A stretch of DNA of 64,000 bases from JAJFUE01 sp039683515 (GTDB lineage Bacteria; Sumerlaeota; Sumerlaeia; MVZB01): the NCBI GenBank assembly GCA_039683515.1, contig JBDKRG010000016.1:62001-126000 (forward strand), read 5' to 3'. The first letter of the stretch is position 1; each line of letters starts with the position of its first letter. Under the pieces are notes generated by a model that was not told where the DNA came from, did no database searches, and was given only the letters and a program-made list of their open reading frames with translations. Positions 6,646 through 14,386 of the stretch are shown in pieces. The position numbers and the translations under genes were made by a program.

Positions 6646-8181
6646 TCAGGCGGTTTTCATCTCTTCGGCCAGCCGCATCGCCTTGTTGATCACGACGTCC
6701 TCGGCTTCGGGGCTGTAGGGGACCTTCTTGCCGGCGGCAAACGCCTCGTAGCCGCCCTCGATGATCTGGGCCGCCGCCAGGAAGTAGCCGGTCGAGAACC
6801 CCGTGTAGCCGGTCACCATGACGTTGTGGCCGCGCAGCTGGTCCTTGAGGCGCAGGCCGATGGCCACCGTCGGCTCGCCGCACAGCCCGACGTGGATGAA
6901 CTTGTCGCCGATGCGCGTCACCAGGATTTCGGCCGGCTGGCTGATCTTGTAGGTGCCGTCGGGGTTGACCGAATCGCGGATCAGTTCGGCCAGGCGCAGC
7001 CAGCGCCGCTCCGGCGCGCGCATGGATTCGGGCCACGGCTTCTCGACGTGGGTGTTCGTCCAGTCGCCGGTCGTGAAGTTCGTCGGGATGACCCACGTCG
7101 GCTTTTTGGTGTCGGGCTTGACCCCGGCCAGGACCGGCAGCTCGATTTTGCCGAGGCTCGAGCGGACGGCGCCCGTGACCGGCTCCATCGGCTTGCGCAG
7201 CGCCTCGACGACCGACGCCCCCAGGCGCCGCCCGAAGCCCGCCGGCAGGGCCGGGTTGGGCTTGTCCGGCCCGATCAGCGAGCTGTGGAACGCCAGCGGG
7301 TCGTTGGCGTCGGGGCAGTCGGGCCGCTGGTCGCCGGCGCAGCCCTGCAGGAAGAGCGCCGTGGCGCCGGGGACTTCCTTCTCGATCGCGTCGACCGCGA
7401 AGCCGATGAAGTCGGAGCCGTACTCGTAGCCGCCGATCGTGATCGGGTGGCAGGCGTAGTTGAACGCCACGGCGAACGGCTTGCCTTTCAGGTCGACGGC
7501 CTTGAGCACGATCACCTCGTGATCGGTCGCGCCGTAGCGGTTGATCAGCGACCACAGGTAGTTGCCGCCGGCGTCGTTGCTGCGGCGGTTGACGGCGATG
7601 TCGCACGAGCCGCGGCCGAAGTAAAGCCGCCCGGGGCGGGCGCCGGCCAGCGTGCGATCGATGAGATCGATGATCTTTTGGGTGACGTCGCGGTTGAATT
7701 CGGGGGCGCTCACCACCGGGCCGTTATGCACGTGGGCCGGGACGAACGCGATCTGCTCGGCGCCGATCCCGTGCCGCTCGAGCATCGCCTGGCGGACGTT
7801 GGTCACGATGCCGGTCTTGGTCGACCAGCCCTGGAACGAAACCAGGTCGGCGTGGACGAAGATCGTCCGGTTGCGGCCGTCGTCGATCGTGAGGCAGGAG
7901 GCGTAGAGCGGGTGGTAGGCCGTGCCGAGCCCCGGCTTGTTGCGCGTGCCGTAGCCGGCCATGTTCATGGGCTTGGTGGGGGTGATGTCGACCTTGCCGA
8001 CGCCGATGCGGTAGGTCGGCTCGCCGTCGCGCCAGCGCCGCTCGGCCCCGGGCGCCTGCTTCCAGCCGAGCTTGCCGAACAGGCTCGCGCCGATCATCGA
8101 CGACATCGATCCGACCAGGAACCCGCGCCGGGTGGTCTCGGGCATCTCCGGTATCTCTTCCGTGACATCCTTCATCTTCAT
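6646..8181 (-). CDS. Neutral/alkaline non-lysosomal ceramidase-like enzyme, Tat-exported
   Basis: A 511-residue protein of the neutral/alkaline ceramidase N-terminal-domain family, which are zinc amidohydrolases. Near the N-terminus TTRRGFLVGSM with a hydrophobic stretch forms a twin-arginine (Tat) signal, so it acts outside the cytoplasm. Family motifs follow: VGKVDITPTKPMNMAGYG, a His pair in VPAHVHNGPVV (zinc region), ACHPIT, and QGCAGDQRP. In environmental bacteria this family often lacks a proven ceramidase activity, so the substrate is open. The start at 8181 is preferred over the upstream in-frame ATG at 8199 because GGGAGGA lies between them at good spacing. It stands alone, about 125 bases upstream of arsR2, with no link to arsenic in sequence. 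Confidence 0.82.
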   Translation of the reverse strand: MKMKDVTEEIPEMPETTRRGFLVGSMSSMIGASLFGKLGWKQAPGAERRWRDGEPTYRIGVGKVDITPTKPMNMAGYGTRNKPGLGTAYHPLYASCLTIDDGRNRTIFVHADLVSFQGWSTKTGIVTNVRQAMLERHGIGAEQIAFVPAHVHNGPVVSAPEFNRDVTQKIIDLIDRTLAGARPGRLYFGRGSCDIAVNRRSNDAGGNYLWSLINRYGATDHEVIVLKAVDLKGKPFAVAFNYACHPITIGGYEYGSDFIGFAVDAIEKEVPGATALFLQGCAGDQRPDCPDANDPLAFHSSLIGPDKPNPALPAGFGRRLGASVVEALRKPMEPVTGAVRSSLGKIELPVLAGVKPDTKKPTWVIPTNFTTGDWTNTHVEKPWPESMRAPERRWLRLAELIRDSVNPDGTYKISQPAEILVTRIGDKFIHVGLCGEPTVAIGLRLKDQLRGHNVMVTGYTGFSTGYFLAAAQIIEGGYEAFAAGKKVPYSPEAEDVVINKAMRLAEEMKTA

Positions 8182-8205
8182 CGGTTTCGTTCCTCCCATG
8201 CGTCA

Positions 8206-8521
8206 TACAAGAACAAACGCCAAAGATCGGGCGTGCTTATTGTAGGGAATATGGGGCGGCTATGCCTTGAAAATCGAGGAAACCGAAGGGGGGCTCCTGT
8301 CGCTGATGAAACACCCGCCCCCCTCATTTTCTTCAGATTAGTTACCCATAAGACGCGCAAGGGTCGCCAAGGGAATACCCAACCCCGAATCTTTTCTGTT
8401 ATTCTTTCCCTCGCCAGGCCACCCCGCCCGGCCAGGATTTCTGAACTCGAAACTCGAAACTAGAAACTAGAAACTTATTAGATTTGGTATTATTTCTGAA
8501 CTCTTCCCCACGAACCCAAAT
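8206..8521. other. Spacer with hairpin and simple repeats, no gene
   Basis: It holds an 8-bp G/C stem (AGGGGGGC at 8287-8294 with GCCCCCCT at 8317-8324) followed by CATTTTCTTC, a possible terminator on the plus strand. It also has a degenerate AGACGCGCAAGGGTCGCCAAGG repeat (about 8350-8372, compare 39448-39470) and a tandem AACTCGAA/AACTAGAA run (8444-8475). No reading frame with coding character is seen. Confidence 0.6.
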
Positions 8522-9208
8522 ATGCCGAACATCCCGCCCATCGACGACTTGGAAGACCTCTCCGCCACCGGCGCAATGCTCGAGGGCGTCCTGCGGCAGT
8601 GGGTCCAGGAGATCACCGAGTGCTCGCCCCCCGATATCGTGACTTTCGCCGAGGCGATTGATTTTTTCGCACGCCTCACGGCGATCCGCAAAACCCTGAT
8701 CAAGCTCTCGCGCCTCTCAAAGCCGCGCCCAAACAATCCATCACCCGCGCCCGAGTCAAAGCGCTCCCGCGCCGCCGATCTTCCCTCATCTCCCGTTGAT
8801 CTGCCCGAGCCCGATATCCCGCAAATCCGGTCCCTCCGCGACGTCCCCCTCGACCGCATCCGCCCCGAGCTCGACCAAATCTCCGCCGCCTTTGCCGATT
8901 GCGGATTGCCGATTTCGGATTGCGAAATTCCAGCATCCAACCAATCGCTCCCATACGCCCCCAAAGACCCATTAGACCCATTAGCCCCGCGTCCCCACGA
9001 TTCCCAAATCCGCAATCCGCAATCCGAACTCCGCAATCCCTCACTCCCCCGCGACCCGCGCTGCGTGGCCCTGAACATCCACCCCATCGTCGGCGACACC
9101 AGCCGTTTCGCGGACCACCACCCGTTTTTCGACCGCGCCCTCTACGGCCATTTCAATCCGGCCCGCAATTCCCCCTGGCACCGCAAAAAGAATCGCCGCT
9201 TCGGCTAG
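8522..9208 (+). CDS. Unknown protein with repeat-derived central segment
   Basis: A 228-residue protein with no family I recognise. Residues 1-75 are acidic and helical (EGVLRQWVQEITECSPPDIVTFAEAIDFFARLTAIRKTLIKL in outline) and look genuinely coding. The C-terminus (from about 172) is ordered-looking and His/Arg-rich. The middle, about 125-170, is translated from genome repeats: GCGGATT-type repeats at 8898-8925, their inverted copies at 9004-9039, and AGACCCATT repeats at 8963-8985. The stop codon TAG (9206-9208) touches the left terminal repeat of a MITE-like element, so the original C-terminus may have differed. Codon use in the flanks is normal. Function unknown. Confidence 0.6.
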   Translation: MPNIPPIDDLEDLSATGAMLEGVLRQWVQEITECSPPDIVTFAEAIDFFARLTAIRKTLIKLSRLSKPRPNNPSPAPESKRSRAADLPSSPVDLPEPDIPQIRSLRDVPLDRIRPELDQISAAFADCGLPISDCEIPASNQSLPYAPKDPLDPLAPRPHDSQIRNPQSELRNPSLPRDPRCVALNIHPIVGDTSRFADHHPFFDRALYGHFNPARNSPWHRKKNRRFG

Positions 9209-9367
9209 GCTCTGTCCGATGAATGCAAAAGTCAGCGCGCTTCAGCGCGCTCTTCCTTGCCCCCGGCTTCAGCCGGTGGGTTGTGTGGGCAGTTTTGCCA
9301 TTTCAGCGCGCTTCAGCCCGGCTTCTCGATCCTGGCTTCAGCAATTTAATATTTATCGGACAAAGCC
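9208..9367. mobile_element. MITE-like element with 17-bp terminal inverted repeats
   Basis: The left end GGCTCTGTCCGATGAAT (9208-9224) and the reverse complement of the right end, GGCTTTGTCCGATAAAT (9351-9367), match at 15 of 17 positions. The 160-bp interior holds TCAGCGCGCTTCAGCGCGCT and the palindrome CCGGCTTCAGCCGG. There is no coding capacity, so any mobility would depend on a transposase elsewhere. Confidence 0.6.
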
Positions 9368-9563
9368 CAGCCCCAACCTGTTTGGGGTCCCTTGGGTCCC
9401 ATGCATCCCTTCCGCCCGTGGGCAGCCGCCCCCGGGCACCTCGCCATTGGCGCGCTCCGGATTCGGCCCCGCCTTGCCTTTGATCCCCGGTTCCTTTAAG
9501 ATACAGCTCAGGATTGCATCGGTGAGTCAAACAACGTAGTCGGAAGCGAGAGGAGCCGTGGCG

Positions 9564-10574
9564 ATGGGCCTGCGAGTGATCATTCCGGTGGCCGGCGAGG
9601 GAACTCGGATGCGTCCGCATACGCACACCAAGCCCAAGGTCCTGCTGCAGGTGGCGGGCAAGCCGATGCTCAGCCACATCCTGGACGAGCTGCGCCAGTA
9701 CGACGTCGAGGAGATCGTGCTGGTCGTCGGCCACAAGGCCGAGGCGATCCGCGACTACGTCACCAAGGCCTACGACTACAGGTTCCAGTTCGTCACGCAG
9801 GAGGAGCTCAAGGGGCTCGGCCACGCGATCTGGATGACGCGCAAGCATTTCGAGGATGTCGACTCGCCGCTGCTCATCATCCTCGGCGATACGCTGTTCG
9901 ACGCCGACTTCAAGAAGATCATCGGCTCGGACGTGGGCTGGATCGGCGTCAAGGAGGTCGACGACCCGCGCCGGTTCGGCATCGTCGCGCTCGAGGGCGA
10001 GCGGATCACGGCGATGGTCGAAAAGCCCGAGCCCGACAAGGCCCCGACCAACCTGGCGATCGTCGGCATCTATTACTTCGACCACTCCCGGCCGCTGTTC
10101 GCCTCCCTCGACCGGCTGATCGAGAGCGGCCGCACGACCAAGGGCGAGTTCCAGCTGACCGACGCCCTGCAGCTGATGCTCGAGGCCGGCGCGACGATGA
10201 AGCCGTTCAGGATCGCCGGCTGGTTCGACTGCGGCAAGCCCGAGACGCTCCTCCAGACCAACCGCCTCCTGCTGGACAAGGCCTCGGCCAACAGCACGGC
10301 CAACGACTCGAGCCGGTTCGAAGGCTCGCTCATCCGGCAGCCGGTGTCGATCGGCGAGGGGGTCACGATCGAAAACTCGATCGTCGGCCCGCACGTGACC
10401 GTCGCGCAGGGGGCCTCGATCAGGAACTCCATCGTGCGCGACTCGATCATCTCCAGCGGCGCCGCGGTCGAGAGCCTGCTGCTGGACGGCTCGATCATCT
10501 CCGACCACGCCCACGCCGTCGGCGCGTTCGCCAGCCTGAACCTGGGCGACAGCAGCGAGCTGCGGCTAGGGTGA
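9564..10574 (+). CDS. Sugar-phosphate nucleotidyltransferase (glucose-1-phosphate thymidylyltransferase-like)
   Basis: A 336-residue nucleotidyltransferase. The N-terminal Rossmann-type domain has the pyrophosphorylase signature VIIPVAGEGTRMRPHTHTKPKVLL (residues about 4-28, GxGTRxxP...KPxxL) and the metal-binding LGDTLF; WFDCGKPETLL marks the sugar-binding region. The C-terminal ~90 residues form left-handed beta-helix repeats (VSIGEGVTIENSIVGPHVTVAQGASIRNSIV). This is the long RmlA-like type that makes activated sugars for envelope glycans; the sugar cannot be read from sequence. The ATG at 9564 has AGGAG eight bases upstream; a GTG at 9558 is too close to it. It is monocistronic and about 90 bases before a receiver gene. 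Confidence 0.88.
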   Translation: MGLRVIIPVAGEGTRMRPHTHTKPKVLLQVAGKPMLSHILDELRQYDVEEIVLVVGHKAEAIRDYVTKAYDYRFQFVTQEELKGLGHAIWMTRKHFEDVDSPLLIILGDTLFDADFKKIIGSDVGWIGVKEVDDPRRFGIVALEGERITAMVEKPEPDKAPTNLAIVGIYYFDHSRPLFASLDRLIESGRTTKGEFQLTDALQLMLEAGATMKPFRIAGWFDCGKPETLLQTNRLLLDKASANSTANDSSRFEGSLIRQPVSIGEGVTIENSIVGPHVTVAQGASIRNSIVRDSIISSGAAVESLLLDGSIISDHAHAVGAFASLNLGDSSELRLG

Positions 10575-10660
10575 GGCGGACGGGCTTGACAAAGCCATGG
10601 TGGGCGGCATAATTCGTTAGCTGAGGCATCGATCAATATTCAGAGGGCACCGAGAGAGTC

Positions 10661-11029
10661 ATGGGTAAAAGAATTCTGGCAGTGGACGACGAGACCGATG
10701 TCCTGCTGATCGTCAAGACGGCGCTGACCTGCGAGGGCTTCCAGGTCGAGACGGCCCACAACGGCAAGGACGCGCTGGCCGCGGCCCGCGAGCAGAAGCC
10801 GGACCTCATCCTGCTCGACGTGATGATGCCCGGCATGTCCGGCTTCGACGTCATGCGCGAGCTCAAGGCCGACGAGTCGACGGCGACGATCCCGATCATC
10901 ATGCTGACCGGCCTCTCCGAGCGCAAAAAGATGCAGGAAGCGCTCGTCGGCGGGACGAACTACTACATCGTCAAGCCGTTCGAGATGGCCGACCTGATCA
11001 ACAAGGTCAATGACGTTTTGAACATCTGA
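10661..11029 (+). CDS. Single-domain response regulator (CheY/PilH-like)
   Basis: A 122-residue stand-alone receiver domain. Acidic pocket Asp9/Asp10, phospho-acceptor Asp53 (LILLDVMMPGMSG), Thr83 (IIMLTG) and Lys105 (IVKPF) are all present, so it should be phosphorylated normally. There is no output domain. The partner kinase is not adjacent; pilus genes 3.4 kb away make a PilG/PilH-type role conceivable but unproven. The start at 10661 has GAGAGAG upstream. The gene ends in a long hairpin built from a genome repeat. Confidence 0.92.
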   Translation: MGKRILAVDDETDVLLIVKTALTCEGFQVETAHNGKDALAAAREQKPDLILLDVMMPGMSGFDVMRELKADESTATIPIIMLTGLSERKKMQEALVGGTNYYIVKPFEMADLINKVNDVLNI

Positions 11030-11034
11030 CAATT

Positions 11035-11090
11035 GAATGATGAATGATGAATGCGGAATGACGAGTGAAATCGCTCGTCATTCCGCATTC
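11035..11090. terminator. Repeat-built 17-bp hairpin between convergent genes
   Basis: Tandem TGAATGA units lead into a perfect 17-bp stem (GAATGCGGAATGACGAG at 11049-11065 with its complement at 11074-11090) around an eight-base loop. It lies between the receiver gene and the convergent lipoprotein gene and could end transcription from both, but it lacks a T-tract. Confidence 0.55.
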
Positions 11091-11112
11091 GAATTTTCCG
11101 GAGTCGGGAACC

Positions 11113-11691
11113 CTACTTGAGCTTCTCGAGGCGCATCGGCTCTTCCCACATAAACAGCGTACTGGAATTGGACGTGATCAGGTCGAGCTGCGCCGGGCTG
11201 AGCTTGTTCAGGCGGACGGTGTCGTTGCTTTTGGTCTTGCCCGGCAGCTTGCCGGCCTCGATGAGTTTTTCGAACCCGTCGACGTTGGGATACCAGATCA
11301 GTCCCTGGTCCTTCCTGATTTCGATCCGCCCGAACAGGATCCACTCGGGTTTTCTGTCGGCCTCATTTTTTGCGTTGGCGGGCGGGTACACCTTCAGGTT
11401 GACGATCTTCTTGCCGCCAAGCTCGCGGATCACAACGTCGCCCGTGCTCATGAAGAATTCTTTCTTTTCGACGTCGAGCCACGCCACGCCGAGCGTGCCG
11501 CTGGAGGCGTCGTCGACCTTGGCGACGAACGGGATCTTTTCGTCGCCACGGTGCAGCACCCATTTGCCTTCGAACTCGGACGCCTCGAGCGGGTGCTTGA
11601 CCGGCGTGCCGATCGGCTCGTCAAGCTCGAGCGTTCTGCAACCGGTAATGAGAACCAGACCCAAAATCAGTGAGAGCCATTGCCGTTTCAT
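11113..11691 (-). CDS. Predicted lipoprotein, unknown function
   Basis: A 192-residue secreted lipoprotein: signal peptide with lipobox LITGC near residue 18, then a soluble beta-rich domain (FEGKWVLHRGDEKIPFVAKVDD...). No family is recognised. Conserved-looking blocks such as KPEWILFGRIEIRKDQGLIWY and the C-terminal WEEPMRLEKLK suggest a folded domain rather than a linker. The start at 11691 has GGAGG six bases upstream. It is convergent with the receiver gene and downstream of another envelope gene of the same strand (11816-12568), with 124 bases between. Confidence 0.7.
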   Translation of the reverse strand: MKRQWLSLILGLVLITGCRTLELDEPIGTPVKHPLEASEFEGKWVLHRGDEKIPFVAKVDDASSGTLGVAWLDVEKKEFFMSTGDVVIRELGGKKIVNLKVYPPANAKNEADRKPEWILFGRIEIRKDQGLIWYPNVDGFEKLIEAGKLPGKTKSNDTVRLNKLSPAQLDLITSNSSTLFMWEEPMRLEKLK

Positions 11692-11815
11692 CGGGAACCT
11701 CCGCGGAAGTGATGACCAATAGACCCGCCGAGTCGGTAAATGGTTGGTTGATGGCCTCAAGCCAACGTGATCGGACTGAACTCTCATCTCTCATCTCTCA
11801 AATCTCATCGCTTCA

Positions 11816-12568
11816 TTACGGCGTCGGCGTAGGCGAGGGCTCGGGGGCGACCAGCTTCTGGTCGGGGGTCAGGCCCGCCTCGGCCATCAGCTCGTTGTGC
11901 TTCTTGATCGGGTAGTTCTGCGGGTCGGCCTTGAACATCGTCTCGTCGTCGGTCAGCGGCGTGTTCGAGTATTCGTGGGTCTCGACGAGCATCTTCATCA
12001 GGGTGTATTCGTCGCGGCGGCCGAGGAAGCGGCGGATCTTCCAGTAGTCGCCGTCCCTGGCGATGAAGATGACGCGCATCGTCGAGACGTTGCCGGGCTG
12101 ATGGACGAAGACGGCGCCGCGGTCGCCGTTGACCTGCACCTGCGAGATCGTCGGCTGCTTCTGCGGGGTGCTCAGGCCCAGGAGCACGTCGGTGGCGCCG
12201 TAGCGCTGCTCGCGCTCGGTGGCGGCCATCGCCAGGGCGCCTTCCATTTTCTGGGAGGTCTGGGCGATCAGCGGGTAGTTCGTCTCGAACCACGCCAGGT
12301 CGTCCTTGCTCATGAACTCGAGGAGGGTTTCCCATCCCTTTTCCTTGTAGGGCTGTTCCTTGGAGGCCTCGATGAAGAAGCGCTGGATCATCGTCTGGGG
12401 GTCTTCCATCGCGCGCATCATGTTGGCCTGGCGCTTGCGCGTCTCCTGGTTGGAGAGCATCCGCGCCGCGACGATGATCGCCACGATCGCGACGAGGAAC
12501 AGAACGCCCCACACGCTGCCGGCGCGGCCGCGGCGGTTCCCGCCGGTCCAGTTGATGGGATGTGTCAT
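11816..12568 (-). CDS. Single-TM membrane protein, unknown function
   Basis: A 250-residue protein with a short basic N-terminus (NRRGRAGS), one membrane segment (about residues 18-36, VWGVLFLVAIVAIIVAA) and a periplasmic domain. That domain has DPQTMIQRFFIEASKEQPYKEKGWETLLEFMSKDDLAWFETNYP and a later VNGDRGAVFVHQPGN...RVIFIARDGDYWKIRRFL segment resembling an NTF2/DUF-type fold; I do not assign a family. The tail is PSPTPTP. The start at 12568 has AGGAGG nine bases upstream, better than the longer frame to 12604. The order of genes suggests it could be co-transcribed with the lipoprotein downstream. Confidence 0.7.
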   Translation of the reverse strand: MTHPINWTGGNRRGRAGSVWGVLFLVAIVAIIVAARMLSNQETRKRQANMMRAMEDPQTMIQRFFIEASKEQPYKEKGWETLLEFMSKDDLAWFETNYPLIAQTSQKMEGALAMAATEREQRYGATDVLLGLSTPQKQPTISQVQVNGDRGAVFVHQPGNVSTMRVIFIARDGDYWKIRRFLGRRDEYTLMKMLVETHEYSNTPLTDDETMFKADPQNYPIKKHNELMAEAGLTPDQKLVAPEPSPTPTP

Positions 12569-12669
12569 TGCGATGGCCTCCTGAAACGCGCCGTGGCGCG
12601 CCAAAACACGATGAGCTTTTCAACGGCGGTCTGAGATTGAGTCAAAAGTAAATGGCGGGGGGCGGTTGG

Positions 12670-12900
12670 TCAAGGGTTCTCTTGCGGGGAGGAGATTGGC
12701 CCGCGGTTCGAATCCGCCAGGAGCGAGCGGGTGGGGGCGAGGGAGCGGGCGGGCGGGTCCCCCTGGGCGAGGCGGCTCATCCAGGCCGGGCCCCGCCCGG
12801 CGGCGGCGAGGACGAGGATCAGCAGGGCCAGCCAGAGGAGTCCGGAGCCGGCAAAGGCGAGGAGGGAGCACTCTCCAGGTTTGTGCGGATTCTCGCTCAC
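12670..12900 (-). CDS. Small membrane protein, hypothetical
   Basis: A possible 76-residue protein starting at GTG 12900, with GGGAGG six bases upstream. It has one hydrophobic segment (LLAFAGSGLLWLALLILVLAAAG) and a short polar tail. There is no recognisable family. The tail is encoded by a stretch that imitates the T-arm of a tRNA on the other strand. The good ribosome-binding site and single TM are the only support. Confidence 0.4.
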   Translation of the reverse strand: MSENPHKPGECSLLAFAGSGLLWLALLILVLAAAGRGPAWMSRLAQGDPPARSLAPTRSLLADSNRGPISSPQENP

Positions 12901-13099
12901 TGTCACCCTCCCCACACGTTTTCTGTGTAAACTTTGCGCATTTTGAGGCCCACAACCGACACCTGAATCATGAATAATGTATAGTATAAGGTCTGAAAAT
13001 CCAAGACTTACATAATTTTAAGATTAAAATAGGGTTTTTCTCAATAATTGGTTCCTGAGTTGCTTGTGAGTCAAGAACTGCTCCGGGGGTAATCACAGC

Positions 13100-13927
13100 A
13101 TGTTCCAGGCCCCTGACGGAATCAAGACCTATCTGAAACAGATCGGCAGCCATCGGATCCTGACCAAGGACGAGGAGTTTGATCTGTTTGAGCGCCTGCG
13201 CGGCGGCGAGGAGTCGGCGCGCCAGGAGATCCTGTGTTGCAACCTGCGGCTGGTGGTGAGGCTTGCCCAGCAGTTTCGGGGCAAGGGCCTCAACATGGAG
13301 GACCTGATTCAGGAAGGCAACATGGGGCTGCTCGAGGTGATCGAGCGATTCGACCACACGCTCGGCTTTCGTTTTTCCACGTATGCGGCCTTCTGGATCC
13401 GGCAGTCGATGCAGGTGGCCCTCCGCAAGCAGCGTTCCATGATTCGCATCCCGGTCCGCAAGATGCGGCAGCTGGGGCGTATTAATGATGTGATGCAGGA
13501 ATTCCAGTCGATCTGCGGGCGGCCCCCGACCACGGCGGAGCTGGCCCGCCGGCTCCAGACCGACGAGGCGCACGTCGAGGACCTGATGGGCCTGTCGCGG
13601 ACGGCGGTCTCGATCGACATGCCGCTGGACGAGGATGGGGGCACGCTTCAGGATCACCTTGCCGACGAGTCGCTGATGTCGGCCTCCGACCAGACGATGC
13701 AGGCCGAGATGCGGCAGCGGATCGAGGCGGCGCTGGCCCAGCTTTCCGAGCGCGAGCACTCGGTCCTGTGCCTGCGGTTCGGCCTGGGCGGGGCCAAGCC
13801 GCGCAGCCTGCGCAACATCAGCAAGCGGGTCGGCCTGAGTCAGGAGGGTGTGCGGCGGGTTGAGCAGCGCGCCCTGGCCAAGCTCGGCCGGCAGCAATTT
13901 CGGTGTCAGCTGGCGGGGCTGCTCTAG
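13100..13927 (+). CDS. RpoD-like (group 2) sigma-70 factor
   Basis: A 275-residue primary-type sigma factor without region 1.1. Region 1.2 begins GIKTYLKQIG. Regions 2.1-2.4 are complete (NLRLVVRLAQQF, DLIQEGNMGLLEVIERFD, FRFSTYAAFWIRQSMQVAL), as is region 3 (IRIPVRKMRQLGRI). Region 4 has the C-terminal helix-turn-helix (LRNISKRVGLSQEGVRRVEQRALAKL). The length fits RpoS/SigA2-type alternative factors rather than housekeeping SigA, which is longer. It should recognise promoters near the TTGACA/TATAAT type. The upstream 180 bases are notably A/T-rich (13000-13060) and probably carry its promoter; the Shine-Dalgarno is weak (CGGGGG). No anti-sigma gene is adjacent. Confidence 0.9.
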   Translation: MFQAPDGIKTYLKQIGSHRILTKDEEFDLFERLRGGEESARQEILCCNLRLVVRLAQQFRGKGLNMEDLIQEGNMGLLEVIERFDHTLGFRFSTYAAFWIRQSMQVALRKQRSMIRIPVRKMRQLGRINDVMQEFQSICGRPPTTAELARRLQTDEAHVEDLMGLSRTAVSIDMPLDEDGGTLQDHLADESLMSASDQTMQAEMRQRIEAALAQLSEREHSVLCLRFGLGGAKPRSLRNISKRVGLSQEGVRRVEQRALAKLGRQQFRCQLAGLL

Positions 13928-14386
13928 GGCCCGCCGGAATTCAGCAGCACAACACGAGTTGGGTTTGGCCGGGTTTCGGATTTCGAATCGGAGGGCGATT
14001 CGGGATCCGGAATTCGGCGTTCTCGGCCGGAAAGCGGGGGTGGCAGCGGGGGGCGGTTCAACCTAAAAAGACCATCAAGTTCCCAAAAAAGGTTTGACTA
14101 TATCCCGATGCTCCTTTAAAACCCTATATCAGCTTGCTTTAGGGGGCATTCAAGCGCCAGCTGGGCATTGTCGTTCGAGTTGAATGCAGGGCGGGCGACC
14201 GCCAGAGTCAGAGTTGCGAGCGAGCTACTACCATTCGGAATACCCGAAGGGCTCTGCCGGGGGCCAATACGCGTGAATACCGTAACAGGTCGTTCCAGCC
14301 ATGCGGCGCGCGTGGGTTGCCCGTCCACCGGGCAGTCCAAAATACTTGTCAGACAGACAAGTTGTCACAAGGGTTAGTGTAATAGA
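13928..14386. promoter_or_regulatory. Long leader region upstream of pilM
   Basis: About 460 bases without a gene. After the sigma gene comes a degenerate palindromic repeat with stem CGAATCG-GAGGG-CGATTCG (about 13985-14003). A possible promoter for the pilus genes is TTGACT (14094-14099)-17 bases-TAAAAC (14117-14122), which would give a ~255-base leader. Within the leader are GCATTCAA/TTGAATGC arms (about 14147-14186), a TGCCCG-TCCAC-CGGGCA hairpin (14318-14334), and a perfect ACTTGTC-AGACA-GACAAGT inverted repeat (14344-14362) 24 bases before the pilM start, which could be an operator. Confidence 0.45.

Noticed and set aside
8296..8325. CTGATGA near GAAAC, suggesting a hammerhead ribozyme
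   Set aside because: No stem II followed by GAAA and no correctly placed UH cleavage site.
12690..12722. tRNA-like T-arm (GGTTCGAATCC) with a passable anticodon stem upstream
   Set aside because: No D-arm, no U8 and no matching acceptor stem (the 3' side AGGAGCG has no partner upstream); at best a chance match or decayed fragment.
14140..14386. Possible GEMM/cyclic di-GMP riboswitch in the pilM leader
   Set aside because: The conserved GGGACGCAAAGCC-type core and the GNRA loop arrangement could not be found on either strand.
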